Source: Ganoderma boninense (taxonomy: Eukaryota > Basidiomycota > Agaricomycetes > Polyporales > Polyporaceae). Taken from it: 64,000 nucleotides of DNA. Where the stretch lies: positions 1,736,001 to 1,800,000 of the forward strand of contig CM035312.1 in NCBI GenBank assembly GCA_002900995.3, in the 5' to 3' direction. This document shows positions 23,451 to 39,135 of this stretch, piece by piece (position 1 is the first letter of the stretch; the number at the start of each line of letters is the position of its first letter). The notes beneath the pieces were generated by a model. It saw only the letters and a program-made list of their open reading frames with translations. It was not told the DNA's origin and did no database searches. Both the position numbers and the translations under genes were made by a program.

Positions 23451-25636
23451 TATGCGCATCGATGGCCATCGGGAGCAGTTCGGTGTTTGGTTGCAGCCAC
23501 AGAGAATACGCAAGGATCGCATGGGACTCTAGAACAAGAATCCTGTCGCGGGGAGGCCAGGCGTGATAGGGTGCTGCATGAACAACGAGAGAAGACGAGA
23601 GAATCTGGAAGGCGCGGATGGGGTCCACGCGGTGCGCGGAGGATTCCTGATGCCGTAGGTTGTCCCGGAAAGGAACAAATGTGCAGGGATGCAGGCGAGG
23701 GAAGGCGCAGTACGGTAGCATGACCGGGCAGCTGAAGGGTGGCAATGTGGTCGCTTGGTCGGCTGCGAAGGGGCGGGCGCATGAGCCTGATACGCCTATC
23801 TGGCAATCTAACATGGATGCCCTCGAGCGCACTCACCGTGACCATGCTATAGTTTGGGACGCGTGAAGAACGTCAACGGCCGCGCCTCGGCAGTAAGAGT
23901 GATGCAGAGTCCGCGTGCAGCGGTGCCCGGAGCGTGAACGAGTCCCAGATCGAGGCGTTGGTGAGTGCCTGAAAGTCGAAGATCCGCGACGATCTGGAGG
24001 CCTGCGCTCGGACTTAGCTTGGACACTGGGTTTGTGGTTAAGACACGATGAAGGCACGCTTACCAATGGTCCTCTGAAACGGAGCAAGGGCGTTGGATCC
24101 AGTTGACGTTGGAGCGGTGGCATCGCTAAGACCTCGATCTGAGGACCCTGCTCCTCGCGTTCCCTTGCCGCATCGCCTCCGCCCCGGCGGGGTCCGGTAT
24201 CCCTATTAGGGTATATTAGTCAGCAGCTTGCGCGTCTCCGCTGCAAATCACTTCGTTTGCCAAGCCCAACTTGAAGGCCAGGGCCAGCCACTGCTCAAGC
24301 TGTGTACGGCCTCCGAGATCTTCCCCGCAGGGTCTCAAGAATAGCCTTCTGTACCTGTGACTTCCGTAGTGAGTATGTATGGGATCCTCGGTGGTTGAAG
24401 CACACAAAATTAATGAAAACTCCACAGAACTGTGATTTCAACTTGGCGGGGAATTCGAAGGACGGACAAGTGGCAGCTCCCAGCGCACGGACGGAGAGAA
24501 GACTGTTCCTGACTGCGGCGTTCAATGCTCATTTTGAGTGAAGTGTGCTCGGCAACGGCAACGTGACCAGGCAGTTACCAGGGGAAGCTGAATGGGACAC
24601 TTTCCGCCCCGCTCCGAATTGAAAGGCTAAACGCAAGTCGCTGGCCGTGCTATCACGACCCTTGCGTCATAGCAAGGTACAGTAGGTTGAACCACCATGA
24701 CTTCGCATACTCGAACGAACCGCCGAGGAGGATGGATTTCTCGTCGTCTTTGCGAGCCAAGAGCATGTAATTATAGAGAGGGCGGCCTCGGGGACAGTGC
24801 CTTCTCTTCAAAGCTTCACGCACAAGGTTATTCAACGCGAGGATGCCGGAAGGGCGCGTTGTGTGTCAATCGTCGGCTTGGCCCGCCCTGTGCAGCTGGC
24901 CATTACGCCGCAGAGTGCTGCAGCACCGGCTATGTACCCCCTCCGTCGGCAATTCTGTTGGCCACGCTCCCAGCCGAGGCGGACCTCGTGACGGGACACT
25001 TGGTCCGACTGCTGCGCCTTCATCGCTGTTCGTTCACATTCACTTATGCTAATAGAAGTTAGAACTATCATGAAGCCGCACGCACGGTGCGGTCTCTCTC
25101 AAGACCCGGCCACGGTCCAAAGCTGACCCGTCGTACGTGAATAGACAAAGACTGCGAATCGCGCGGTCCGGACCCAATGGGGAAGGATGTCCATGAGCTC
25201 AGCGAGGCCGCATGTGGAAGGCCAAAGACATCCCATGCTGAGGGCGCTGCGGCCCAGCGATGAAGCTCGTCCATGTGTCTCGCACAACGGCAACCCTGAT
25301 CTCCTCCCATTTTTTTTCAAGTCGAGGCGCGGATCACGGCACCGTACATGTGCACCTCCCGCATTTTTCACACCGGAGCACAATGTAGAGCAATGTGACC
25401 AAGAATGGCGAGCTTCATTCCGGAACGTCACAAGAACAGATACTACTGTATTATACAGGACGCGGCTCGTAGATAGTACACCATTATTCGTGAATACGCC
25501 ATGAACCGTGAGTGATGGAACTGTGAGAGCGGTGTTAGGACCAGACGGTCGGTGTCTGGCAGTCGAAAGTGTTATGTCGTGATGCGTCATGTTCATGCCG
25601 ATGTCGTTAAATAAGGATAACCGAGTAGTGGGGGGC
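23451..25636. other. Intergenic between the two chitinase genes
   Basis: About 2.2 kb. It includes the distal promoter of copy 1 and the 3' flank of copy 2. Short frames on both strands show no family features. No transposon termini were recognised. Confidence 0.5.
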
Positions 25637-27862
25637 TTAGCACGCGCCCTTGTCAACCCAGACGCTAGCTGCAAAGAGACCGTCAGAATCAAGGGGGATA
25701 ATGGAAAACGAGAAGCAACGAAACGCACCGATATCACCGGGCAGGTCGCCCTTCGTGGACCAAGACGCAGTCCAGCGGTGACCGCCTGTGAGTGCGCAAA
25801 CGATCAGCTCCCTTCAGCTCCCTGTGCAATGTGCATGGCGCCTGAAGAAGCAGGGACTACTCACTATAAGTGACGGAGTGGCCGCCAAGGTAGATGATCT
25901 GCGAGCCCCACGCCGAAACACCCGAGCAGGAGTCACCGGTGGTAGCCTTAGACGTGGTCGAGCTCTCGCCCTTGCTGCCCTGTCCCATGTTGTTCCTGAT
26001 GTTGTCCCACTTGCTGTTCGGGTAGTGGATGTGGTTCTGCGTCTGGTCGAGCGCGCCGAACACGCCAGAGGTGGTGCCGACCAGCGAGTCCTCACCGGTC
26101 TTGTCGGTGGAGAGCTGTCGGGCCCCATCACTGTCAGCGGCTTGGTGGTGGTGCCGGGGAGACGGCGGGGGCGCTACTTACGTCCCAGAAGAAGGTCCCT
26201 GCGAGCCCCTTGGACTCCACGTACTGGGCCTTCATCTTGGCGATCTCGGGGGTGTCGTACGAGACGAGCTCGCGCTTGGACGTGTCGTACGAGTAGCTGG
26301 CGACGTCCGTCGTGTCCTCGTGGACGGTCGCGCCCGCTAAGGGAAGGTACTTGTACGAGTAGACACCCGCTTCAACCGTGCCGGGACCGATCTGCAGGGG
26401 GATCGCGGGTCAATGCTGTGTGCTTCCGACAGCCCGTGTGCGGACACTTACGCCGTTGTAGGGCTTTCCGATGCCGTCGGTGTTCTCGAACGCGCGACCG
26501 TAGAGCGGGAGACCCAGGTTGATCTTGGAGGGAGAGGCACCACGAGAGATGTAGTCCTTGATGGCCTTGTCCGTGGAGACGTTCGTGCGGGAGCCACCGT
26601 ACAAGTTCGCTTGGTTGTCAGCGAAGGTGAGCCAGGAACCGGCGTAGTCGTAGGCCTGGAAGACGTCGGTCAGTATCGCATCTTCGAATGTCAGCGGAGC
26701 GGGAAGCCGACCATCAAGTTCCAGAACGTGAGGGCGGAGTTCATCTGGGGGAACTTCATGTTTTCGTAGTTGGCTAGTCCAGCGGAGGTAGCGGCCTGAC
26801 GATCAAGCAATTAGCGGGCCGCTCAGCAGCGTCGATCCTTCCGAGAAGGACGCACCGTGATCTGGTATGGGACGCTGTCGCCCTTCTTTTGCGCGAGGGC
26901 ATCGAACGCGCTGCGGAGCTCGGCCACCAGGGACGCGAAGCCCCAGCTGAGAGCATCGGTGGTGGGGAACTCAAAGTCGATATCGATGCCGTCGAACCCA
27001 TAGTCCTCAACGAGCTGAACAGCGCTGGAGACGAACGTAGCACGCTTCCCAGAATCGGTGATGAAGCTGAAGTGTCCAGACTGCGAGTAGGTCCAGCCTC
27101 CCACGGAGAGCAGAACCTTGAGGTTCCTGATGGGTTATGTTAGGGACCTGATGTAGAGCCCGTGTGTATGAAACACGCTGCACTCACCTGTGCGCCAGCT
27201 TAAGTAGGTACATCTGCGGAGTGAAGCGATCAGTCAACCTTTCCATACGAAGAGACGATGCGGAAGGTCGCAGGCCGACATCTTACCTGCTTGAGGCATC
27301 CGTACAGGTTGTTTCCGGACTCACTCCACGAGTCCCCGGGGTAGTGTTTCTGCGATGAAGGATGTCAGCCACTCTCATGATTTCCGACATATACATATGT
27401 CTAAATACGGACCTCCTCATCCGACCAGGAGTCAGTGAGCTTCACCATGCCATTGTCCGGAGAAACGTCCGCAAACGAGTACAGGATGTGGGTCAACGGA
27501 GCTGGGTTAATGTCCGTCGGCTCTGTAGAAGACACAGGCAACTCAGTTTGGACCACTTATTCGGTTCAGGTATGACATAACACCCACGGAAGTTGTACCC
27601 AGAGTAGATAGCCCTGCAACGAGATACCCTTCAGTAAAAGATCAAGATCATAACAGACAACCGGAAAAGGTCCACACCAGTTCGTGAAGTAGGCAGCGTT
27701 AACCTTGCCGCCCGCGGCTAGTTTCGTGATTGCGTCGTTAGTGATCGTGTCGTTATAGTTCTCGGGACGAGCCATAACCGGTGTCGCATCGGCATCGGAG
27801 ACGGCAGCGAGCGCGACGGCGGCGATGAGGAGCACGCGCCTGAAGACAGCCGACAAAGCCAT
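25637..27862 (-). CDS. Secreted GH18 chitinase with CBM5/12, tandem copy 2
   Basis: Twelve exons, 5' to 3' on the minus strand: 27862-27678, 27613-27588, 27522-27413, 27349-27287, 27213-27188, 27126-26856, 26795-26712, 26655-26452, 26391-26182, 26114-25865, 25785-25729, 25668-25637. They give 505 residues. The signal peptide is near 1-26 ([19 protein letters not shown]). The catalytic motif is [10 protein letters not shown], with Glu189 as the acid and Phe in place of the Tyr of copy 1. The barrel is followed by a very short linker (about 32 residues fewer than copy 1) and a CBM5/12 domain ([17 protein letters not shown], then WVDKGAC). Ten of twelve exons match copy 1 in length. Only exon 1 (two codons shorter) and the linker exon differ. 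It probably has the same chitinolytic role but different flexibility on solid chitin. Confidence 0.95.
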
Positions 27863-27925
27863 GATGTCCTGATGAAGAGAGAATATGCACGGGAGTGTCG
27901 GGGGCGGCGGGAGTGCTAGCTGGAG

Positions 27926-27973
27926 GCGGGTGGTGCTGAGGCTGACAACACGTCGCCCCGGGCCCCTTTGTAC
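27926..27973 (-). promoter_or_regulatory. Core promoter motifs of chitinase copy 2
   Basis: On the minus strand GTACAAAGGG (27964-27973) lies about 102-111 bp upstream of the ATG. A block reading GGGTGGTGCTGAGGCTGA on the plus strand (about 27928-27945) lies closer to it. Both match the copy 1 promoter in sequence and spacing. Regulatory roles are inferred. Confidence 0.5.
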
Positions 27974-30592
27974 TCTGCCCAACAGTCCAGCTCGAAATGC
28001 GTCCCGCCACCACCGCCTGTAAGCAAATGGTCGGACCAAAGGCGACTCGAGCTCCCGAAAGCTGTCGAGGGGCGGAGGGATAGATGAAACGCCTACTGTG
28101 CAGAGTCTTGGCGGCGGCTTGTCGTCGGGCAATCCTCAATGTCATAAGGTTCACTCGGAAACGAACAAATACGCACCGTTGCATCTCTTTGCACGCCAGC
28201 ACACGCGGGGCATCATGTACCGGTGGCAATGTAGTCCGGGCCATTGGTTGCCTGCGAGAGCAAGACGCCATAAGCTCGATACGCCAATCTGGAAGTCGAA
28301 AAAGGTTCTTTCTATCAATGCACCAGACGTCGGGATCCGATTATGCGCTGCCCAAGCGACTCCGCCATGCACAGGCACGACAGCGCACAAAATTGCAAGG
28401 GAAACCTGTTCCTCGATAGCGCCGTCGATCCTTGCACACGACCAAAGTATGTTGGCGTGGTTACTCCAATCGGGCAGACGTGTGGCATCATGGACTGACG
28501 GTGGCTCTGAGCAGGCTGTAAACTGCAAACGAAGGCGGGCAGGCCACTGCGCCCCGTGGCTGGATCTAGCAGTAATGAAAGTGTTTTAGTATTTTGCGGG
28601 AGTGCGCCACCAGAAAGACGACGAAATCATAAGCTCTCACAGGGTTGATCAACTGAGATTGACACCGCCTGCGCGGCCACGGCTTGCATCAATGTCGCAG
28701 TGAAGCGGACGTACAGAGGGAGCGGGACAAGAGCAACGACCGTGCGGATCCGCCACCGACACGAGCTTATGTTGAATCATGCCGCGGAGACATTGGATGA
28801 GCTGCTATATGCTTGCAAAGCGTATTGCAGCACTACCGCAACGCCTGACCGACGAACGGCCACCACGGAAAGTCCTGAAGGCGAATTCGATACCAGTCTG
28901 ACAACCAAATATCAGTTTTGTTGGATGCTCGAGACAATTATTGGGGCCCTCGGGGCCCGGCATGCTTCGTCCAGCACAGAGCGCGGTGGAGCACATAATT
29001 CCATGAATATCGACGGAACCCTCGATCCGCAATCCTCTCCTCTGCCTTTCAGATTAAGCTCGGTCATTCCGCCTCGTTTAGACCAGAGTATTGGTGCCAG
29101 CGCAAGGCCACAAAGGCACATCTTACTGTGCGGCGTCGGTATAACGAGACAGAAAGGGGCACGAGCGGGACGGTTGATAGAGCATAGAGTGGGCGAGTGC
29201 AGTCCGTACTGGATCTCGTTCCTTGCACATGCAGGAGAGAGACGTGTCTAGAAATGAACCCCAGGAAGAAGACGGTCAACGGCATGCAAATTTGAGCAAT
29301 TCGGAAAGGCACCACGTACTGGATGGTGTATTGGAATATCGACTCGAGCACTTCGACCGTCCTGGCACCCACCGTCGGCCCCAGTGAAGCCGTGGTCGTC
29401 GCGAGGTGCTCTTCGAGGTGCACCATGCTAGAGCGGGCGAGAGAGAGAGCCATGCGTGCAATGAGGTGTCATTAGCAGGTGCGATGGATGGTACTGAGCA
29501 AGGTGCTGTGGAAAGGGACAGGCGCTGGGCGTTCGGTCCCGGCTCTCAATATGCCCCATCGCAGCTTGTTCGCAGCATCTACCTCTCGAACGGCGCATGT
29601 TCATGGAAACGATTCTTTTGATGGTGCAACCGTATGTGCACGGTACTTTTTTAGTGCCTACTTGTGGCCCCGGGTCCGATGTTCAGGCAAAACTTGAGCG
29701 TCACTGCGGGCTCCATATCAGTGTCGACACTCCGTGGCCAGACCCTGTGGCAGCGGCTAGATCGACCTTAAGTATGGCGCGCATAGGGATACTATGTGCA
29801 AGTATTTACACAACACGGTGTCGACCGGATGCCGAGAGAGAAGTCATACAACGCCTGGGAAATTAAGGATAGTTGGTTGTCTGATGTAGAGGGCAAAAGC
29901 TAGCAGAGGACGGCGGTGATGCGGTTGGACGGTGTGGATAGGTTTGGGATAGGTGGTGATGTGGCGTTCTGGCAGGCATACGACGAGAGTTACGAACCTA
30001 CGGTTAGGCGGGTTATATAGGCAGTGACAGACTAGCGAGCGCGGTAAGCGGTGACATAGAAAAATGCAGCAAACGGACAAAACGACAACAGTGTACGAGC
30101 GCGGTGTTTCGGAGACGTCAGATCGAGGTTGGATGGAGGAGGGAGGGATGTGGGAGAGGGGATGGACGGGGGATGGCAGATGAGAGGGAAGGAACGAGGG
30201 GGGAGGGATGCGAGGGGTAACGACGAGCAGAAGCTCGAGAGTGGTGGAGGGATGAGAGCGGGAAGGGCAAAGTATCGGGATGGGGGATAAACTAGCTTCA
30301 GAAAGGAGACAGGTTGTATACCGTATATTGTGGTCCATTTCTTCATCAATTCCTTACGGCACTTGTTGCCCATATGGCGTGGTCCAGAACACATGGTCCC
30401 CTTCAGAGATGGCCCGTCGAGGCCGATGCGTCTGCAACGCGGGTGTTAGGCTAAGCAATGTATGGTGGGAGTCAGCTACGATGTTTCTAGTGGCTTTCAG
30501 GGTGTGTCGGCGTGCGTACCTAATTCTTTTGCGCTTCCCGCTAGATCCAACTCCACATCTCATGCTCTAGGATTCGTCCTCCTCTCCGACCG
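27974..30592. other. Intergenic, no gene supported
   Basis: About 2.6 kb between the copy 2 promoter and the spg1 3' end. The longest frames (28700-29251 plus, 29064-29453 minus) lack convincing ATG context, splice structure or motifs. The segment 30120-30260 is purine-rich on the plus strand (GGA/GAG runs), a compositional feature without a known role. Confidence 0.45.
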
Positions 30593-31956
30593 CTATACGT
30601 CGACGTACATCAATACCGGCTCGCCAACACCATCGATTTCTGGGATAACGCATTTCAAGTCGAACGCCTTCGCCAGAACGATCTTGAATATCTTCTGTAC
30701 ATTGATCGACGCGGACGTCGAGCAGAAGATGAGTGAGGCATGCATCGCCTTCGCGAAACGCTTTGCCTGGAACTCTACGGTCAGAAGAGGATGGGGGAGC
30801 GGTCGCGTGCGGCAAGGTACGCACCTGCTTGGTGATCTCCTCTTGTTCATCTCTTGGAAATGTTGAGAACGTGTCGAACTTGGTGCCAATCAAGAAAGGG
30901 ATTGCAGTCTATGGCAAGAGCATGATCAGTCAAGCAAGTTTTCAAGTCAACATGGCGCCGCTCCCAAGCTCAGAATATGCATAGATGGTGCTTGCGACGA
31001 AGTCACGAAGCTAAGAGCAGATGCATGTGCAAGAGGAGCAACGCCTCCGTGATATTCCATACTGGACTAGCTGCATTCTCCAACACCGCGATGTGGCTCG
31101 CCATCCCCCAAACTTCGGGAGAAACGGAGGGATCTGGCGAAGGGACAGCGGAAACGCATATAACTTGTAACATGACAACGGGGTCATTCGCTCTTAAAAC
31201 AGCGTACTGGACGCGCATAGTTGGCTGTAGCAGGAAGACTGACCTTGTTGAACCCCCTTGCTTGTCGATACCACTCCTTGACCGAATTCAACGTCGACTT
31301 CCGCGAGAGGTCAAACATAAAGAGGATCGCCACCGCATCGTTGCACACCAGTGGCAACATGTTCACGAATTCCCGCTGCCCGCCTAGATCCCACAGCGAG
31401 AAGGTGATGGATGTCCGCCGCACTGAGATGGTCTTCTCCATAAAGTTGACGCCTGGACCCCGGGATCAACGGACATCCGCAGCAGGGGGGGTGGGGAGGA
31501 ACAGTGCAAGGCCCAGCCAACAACACCAGGGTATAGGGTTAGACGTGGACACAAGACCGCGACGATTTCATTCATAGCAAGGCGTGAAGTCAAACCAGAT
31601 CGTGCGAGGGAAATGGGATATGGAGGTGAAGAGGTTGCGGGAGGAAACGTTAGACAAACAGAGAATGCATGCACAAGAAGCAGCGAGCACGAACCTAACG
31701 TCTGGATATAGTCCTCATCAAAGTGCCCCTCAACATATTTCACCATGAGACTTGTCTTTCCAATCTGCGAGTCTCCCAGCATGCCAACTTTGATAACGAC
31801 GCTGATTACGAGCAGCAGCAGGTCAACCGTTTGCATGCATCTAGACAATGAACAGGCGTACCTGTTCTGCTCAGCACCATTCTCGCCGTTCGCTCGTGAG
31901 GTGCTAGGGACCGCGTTTGAGGATGTTGGAGAAGTTGCTGAGGCGGACGCAGACAT
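30593..31956 (-). CDS. spg1: Septation-initiation GTPase Spg1/Tem1
   Basis: Five exons on the minus strand (31956-31862, 31801-31695, 31452-31244, 30908-30825, 30766-30593) give 222 residues. Ras-like motifs: GDSQIGKTS (P-loop, residues 41-49), TLGVNFMEKTI (switch I), LWDLGGQREF (switch II), LIGTKFD (TKxD in place of NKxD) and CSTSAS. The LVCNDAVAILFMFDLSRKSTLNS block is typical of Spg1/Tem1 and not of Rab or Rho. There is no C-terminal prenylation Cys, as in this family. Spg1/Tem1 sits at the spindle pole body and starts the septation-initiation/mitotic-exit kinase cascade. The first 30 residues are Ser/Asn-rich. Introns 2 (242 bp) and 3 (335 bp) are several times longer than is usual in this window. 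Confidence 0.93.
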
Positions 31957-34614
31957 GTGCCAGAAGCAGATAGGGAAAGGGAAGAGGAAGAGGAAGAGCA
32001 GAGGAGAAGGGGAAGACCAACGAAAGAACGTGGACAACGAGTGCTTCCGATGCTCAGGCGACGGGGGGGAAGAGCTATGGACGCCTGCAGCCGGCCGGTG
32101 GATAGCGAGGACGACGAGCAGGAATCGGAGTCGGAGTGATGTCCAGAAGGGGAGGAAAAGGAAGAAGGAAACCAAAGGAAGGACGCGTTGGTGGATGCTC
32201 TGGGGGCGTGAGGGCGTGCAGGACGGAACAAGACGGCCCACGGGCGGGAGCGTGTTGCGGGATGGACGCCAGCCAGGCAGAACAGCAACAGACACAACGC
32301 GCAGAACGTGAGCAAGATCCTCCGTCAAACAGCCTAGGCGCCCGCCCGACTCTCCAGCGCTCGTCGTTGGCTCGTCTTCGGGTTTCGGGTTTCGCTGTGC
32401 TTATCGTGCTGCACAGGACAATGGCAAGCGTGCTCGGGGTAAGTACAGGGAGGAAGGCAAAGTCGTCTTCTTCCAGCGGTAGCCGACCCATCTGACTATC
32501 TGACATCCTCGCTTACATGGACGTTCGAACAGGTCTTCTCCGATCTTCATGATCACGACGTCGACCGCCCGCGGTCGCTGTGCCCACTTCAGAGTCTTCA
32601 GGCCTTCAAGCTTCAGATCTCAGGTTTTCAACTATGCAAAGGGTCATGGTTATCGCTACCGCTGGGATGTTTGAGTTATTTCTTTGGACAGGTTAGGCAT
32701 CGATGTACATAAATACGCAGTAGCATCCCGCTGCAAGCCTGCAACCACCCTTGGGCCTTAATAGCGTACTACAATGGCAGTACTTAATGGGTTAGCCCAT
32801 TGGGGGTGAACACGCCTCAGCCTGCAGGCAGGCCATGAGTTCTGATGGAGATCGCGGCTCGAGGCCGTTGTCCCAGTGACAGAACAAGCGAGTCGCTTAC
32901 CCTCTAGCTTACATACGATTCCTGGGTAAAGGCTGGTGCCCTCCCTCGACATTGTACACCTTCAAGCGGATTTAAGAGAGTTGAGTTATAAGTTCGAGGA
33001 CAAGTTAGGCAAGCTTAATTCTAGAGTTCGGATCTTCAGATCTTTAGCTTCAGACCTTGGGCCGTGAAAACCCGTTGTTATCCTTTGTTTGTCTATGTTA
33101 GGATCCAAGGCCATTGCCAAACATACACAGTGCACGGCACAGCCCCACTGGTTCGGTGACTCGTCACCAACAGCCAAGGCAGACTCTATGTTCAAAATCC
33201 TGACAGACTCTTCGATATTAGCACGAAATTCGAACCCCGTCTCTCTGTTCTCAATGCACACAGATGGCGGTGTAATGGTCCCCTTCGTGCCCTCATCCCG
33301 CAAACAATGGCGTTTGATTTATTTCTCTACGATCCTTGCCCACCCCCTCTGTCCAAGGCTAACCATCGTCTTAGGGAATGTCCGCAGCCAAACATATGAC
33401 ACTTATTGCAATCAGATTCTATCAAGGCTTCGTGGCTATTCGAGGATCTCGAAGCTTTGATGACGATGTAAGCTGTAGACTGCTGAGCGTTAACTGCGAA
33501 CATGTTGACAGAATACTTATCTCATTTTGATCCCCGCCGTTCCGAGCCAGCTCTCCAACGGAATGTTGTAGAAAAGCTTTGCCCATTGACCTCGAATGGT
33601 CTATCATGACGTTTTCAACGTATGTCTTAGCAGATTTGACGACCCATCGTCTCATTTTCTTCGCAGGGATTTGGTGCACAGTATCATGCGCTTCAATACA
33701 TTTTTGGACGTGGACGATCGACGTTGTCCATAACCAGGACTTTTGAAAACAATTATTGTACCGCATGGTGAATATCAGGTCTTCTCTACTTCCAACAGGT
33801 ATTCTGATCTCGAGCATATTCAGTCTATAAATGATGTTGACTGGACCCCTCCTTGACTTGCAGGTTGTTCGCATCGCACAGCCCTAATTCAAGACCGTCT
33901 ATTTTCATTCGTTGCACATAGACTCGACGCTCACTCTAACAAATATAAGAACCTTGGTCGACACTCCTCATGGAAACATCGTCGGATCCTGTGGCCGAGG
34001 AACTGCGGGGGATCGTCGCTCCCCGCAGCAGAGTCCTAAACACCCTTCAACAGCCGATTTTGGGTTCATCAGCTTGCTTCCGCTCTCCTCAGTCCATTGT
34101 GATGTCAACGCGGGTCCGAGGGTGGTTCGGGCAGATGATCGGCGCATCCTCGGTCACCAAACCGCGCGGCCTTCATTCGCTAACGTTAGTCCAAGACAGT
34201 GATAATGGGAAATTTATCCACGGCGGCTGTGTCGCGACTCTACGGCAGCCCTCTATCGCAACCTACCTGCAAAATCTCGGGGTTTCGCCATCGTGCAACC
34301 TTTCTTCCTCCGCGCCCGCCGCGGTCACGAGCGGTAAGACGTATCCGAGTTCTTGCCGTGGCTTGGGCCGTAGCTGGTCGCCACCGTGGTGACGCAAGAT
34401 CGCTAATGCCAACGTTATTCAAGCACACAGGCACAATGGAGCTGATAGCCACGAATAGCTCACGGGGCACCGGTGTGCTGGACGCAACGTTCAGGTGCTA
34501 CGGGATGCTCGGGTCTTTTGCGGAACATACGTGTGCTCTAACGGACGGCACAACATGTTAAAAGGAGCGGTACGACACGTCGAAACTACCTGCGCTGCGT
34601 CGCTATCGCCCACC
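31957..34614. other. Intergenic between divergent spg1 and cdh
   Basis: About 2.7 kb containing both promoters. From about 32600 to 33900 it is AT-richer. An open frame at 33970-34392 (140 codons) starts with an ATG about 25 bp after a TATA-like ATATAAGAACC (33942-33952). Its product shows no domain and is doubtful. No other gene is supported. Confidence 0.4.
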
Positions 34615-37785
<3,171 letters not shown>

Positions 37786-39135
37786 GGCGCGGAGGCCCGC
37801 ACAGAAGCTTGTTGCCAACCGGACAGGTCCAAAACAACAAGCTATTATCTTTGTTTCGGTGACGACGTTTCATAATTACTGGGAATACACGGATGGATAT
37901 TGGAATGCTCGCGGCATTCACTGCTTTCGGGGTTTGAGAGCCACACCCTCGCACAGCTACAGGTACTCGGAGAGAACAAGGGTTTTGAACGGGCATTGCA
38001 CGTTACAAGCCAGGCTTCCCACAGGCTACAGAACCTTCACTAGGCCATATGCTGTCCTTCTGACATACGTCATGGCTGAAGGTGGTCACGGCGCCTCGCC
38101 CGTCCAGTTTTGAGTGTCTTGTTCGCATGTACACATCGAGGCTAGTGTAGCAACGTTGAGCGACTGGCTGGTATACGATAACCGTCTACCGCACCACACC
38201 ACACCACACCACAGTGACCATATTGCGACAGGTTCGGCGGTGAGTATGCGCCTTCGAGGCGGTGACGAAGCAGAGCTGTCTATGAAAGACTAAGAAGGCA
38301 TGGAGCTGGATCTGCTATACCCCAGAATGGACATCGTGTAACAAGGCGTCAGGGCTGACGGTGCCAGCATTGATCCACTCTCTGCGGCATTCCCAGTCGT
38401 GTCACAGCGACGACTCGCTGATTGGTGCTGGTGCGCGCCCGAGCCATCGAAGGCCAGCGGATGTGAGACGGCACGCTGAGATAAACGTGCTTCCATCCGT
38501 TCAATTGAATGGGGTGGCGGAGTCGGCATTTGTTGCAAGCGGGGACCATGCTTTGCCGCGTGTGTGCCATTTTGCAGGTGGTAAATTGGGTGGTTGTCTA
38601 GGAGGGACGTGAAGATCGAAGGGCAGCGATAATCGGAGAGATGAAAGGGCTTGTACAGCTGCAGAGGGTCCTTGTAAGATCCAGCTAACCGCGCGACACC
38701 ATTGTTGGACGTTAGACCCTGGTTGGGCAGAAACTATTGTGAATAAATGCTGCGCCGTTGGACATCGGTAGATTGTTATCAAACTGATTGCGGGCGGCAG
38801 GGGGACGTATGGGAACCGAGACTCTCGGCCACGACTCCTGGGGCGATGATGAGGCGGGGCAGGTGGAAAGACGGTCGCAGAACAGAGCCAGAGAAACTGA
38901 CAGACTGAGAGGGGGATCTGAGGGAGGTGGTTGGAGGGAAGAGTGGCATATATCTGTTTTCTGTAGGTGGTCGAGGGCAGGAGGAGTTGGCAAGGGGCGG
39001 CGGCAAGCCCAAAGCGGCTAACGGCGTCAAACAGCCAGGGTCGGACCTTTGCCTCGATCGACGTCCACCTCAACCTTTTCCAACTACGACCACGACAGTG
39101 TCGCCGACGACGACCCAGACGACCTTTCGCCATCG
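37786..39135. other. Intergenic downstream of cdh
   Basis: About 1.35 kb. Apart from a 5-bp microsatellite near 38200 I see no feature. Frames at 38501-39370 minus are compositional. A 5' exon of the FHA-RING gene could lie near its end. Confidence 0.45.
38192..38213 (+). repeat. CACAC-type 5-bp microsatellite
   Basis: About four and a half copies of a CACAC/CCACA pentamer downstream of cdh. Short and probably neutral. Confidence 0.8.

Noticed and set aside
31384..32328. 314-codon minus-strand frame over the spg1 5' region
   Set aside because: It reads through real introns of spg1. Only parts are true exons.
39049..39135. Upstream extension of the FHA-RING frame starting at a TTG
   Set aside because: No ATG lies in this part and a stop precedes it at 39019-39021. 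Non-ATG initiation has no support, so ATG 39136 was used.
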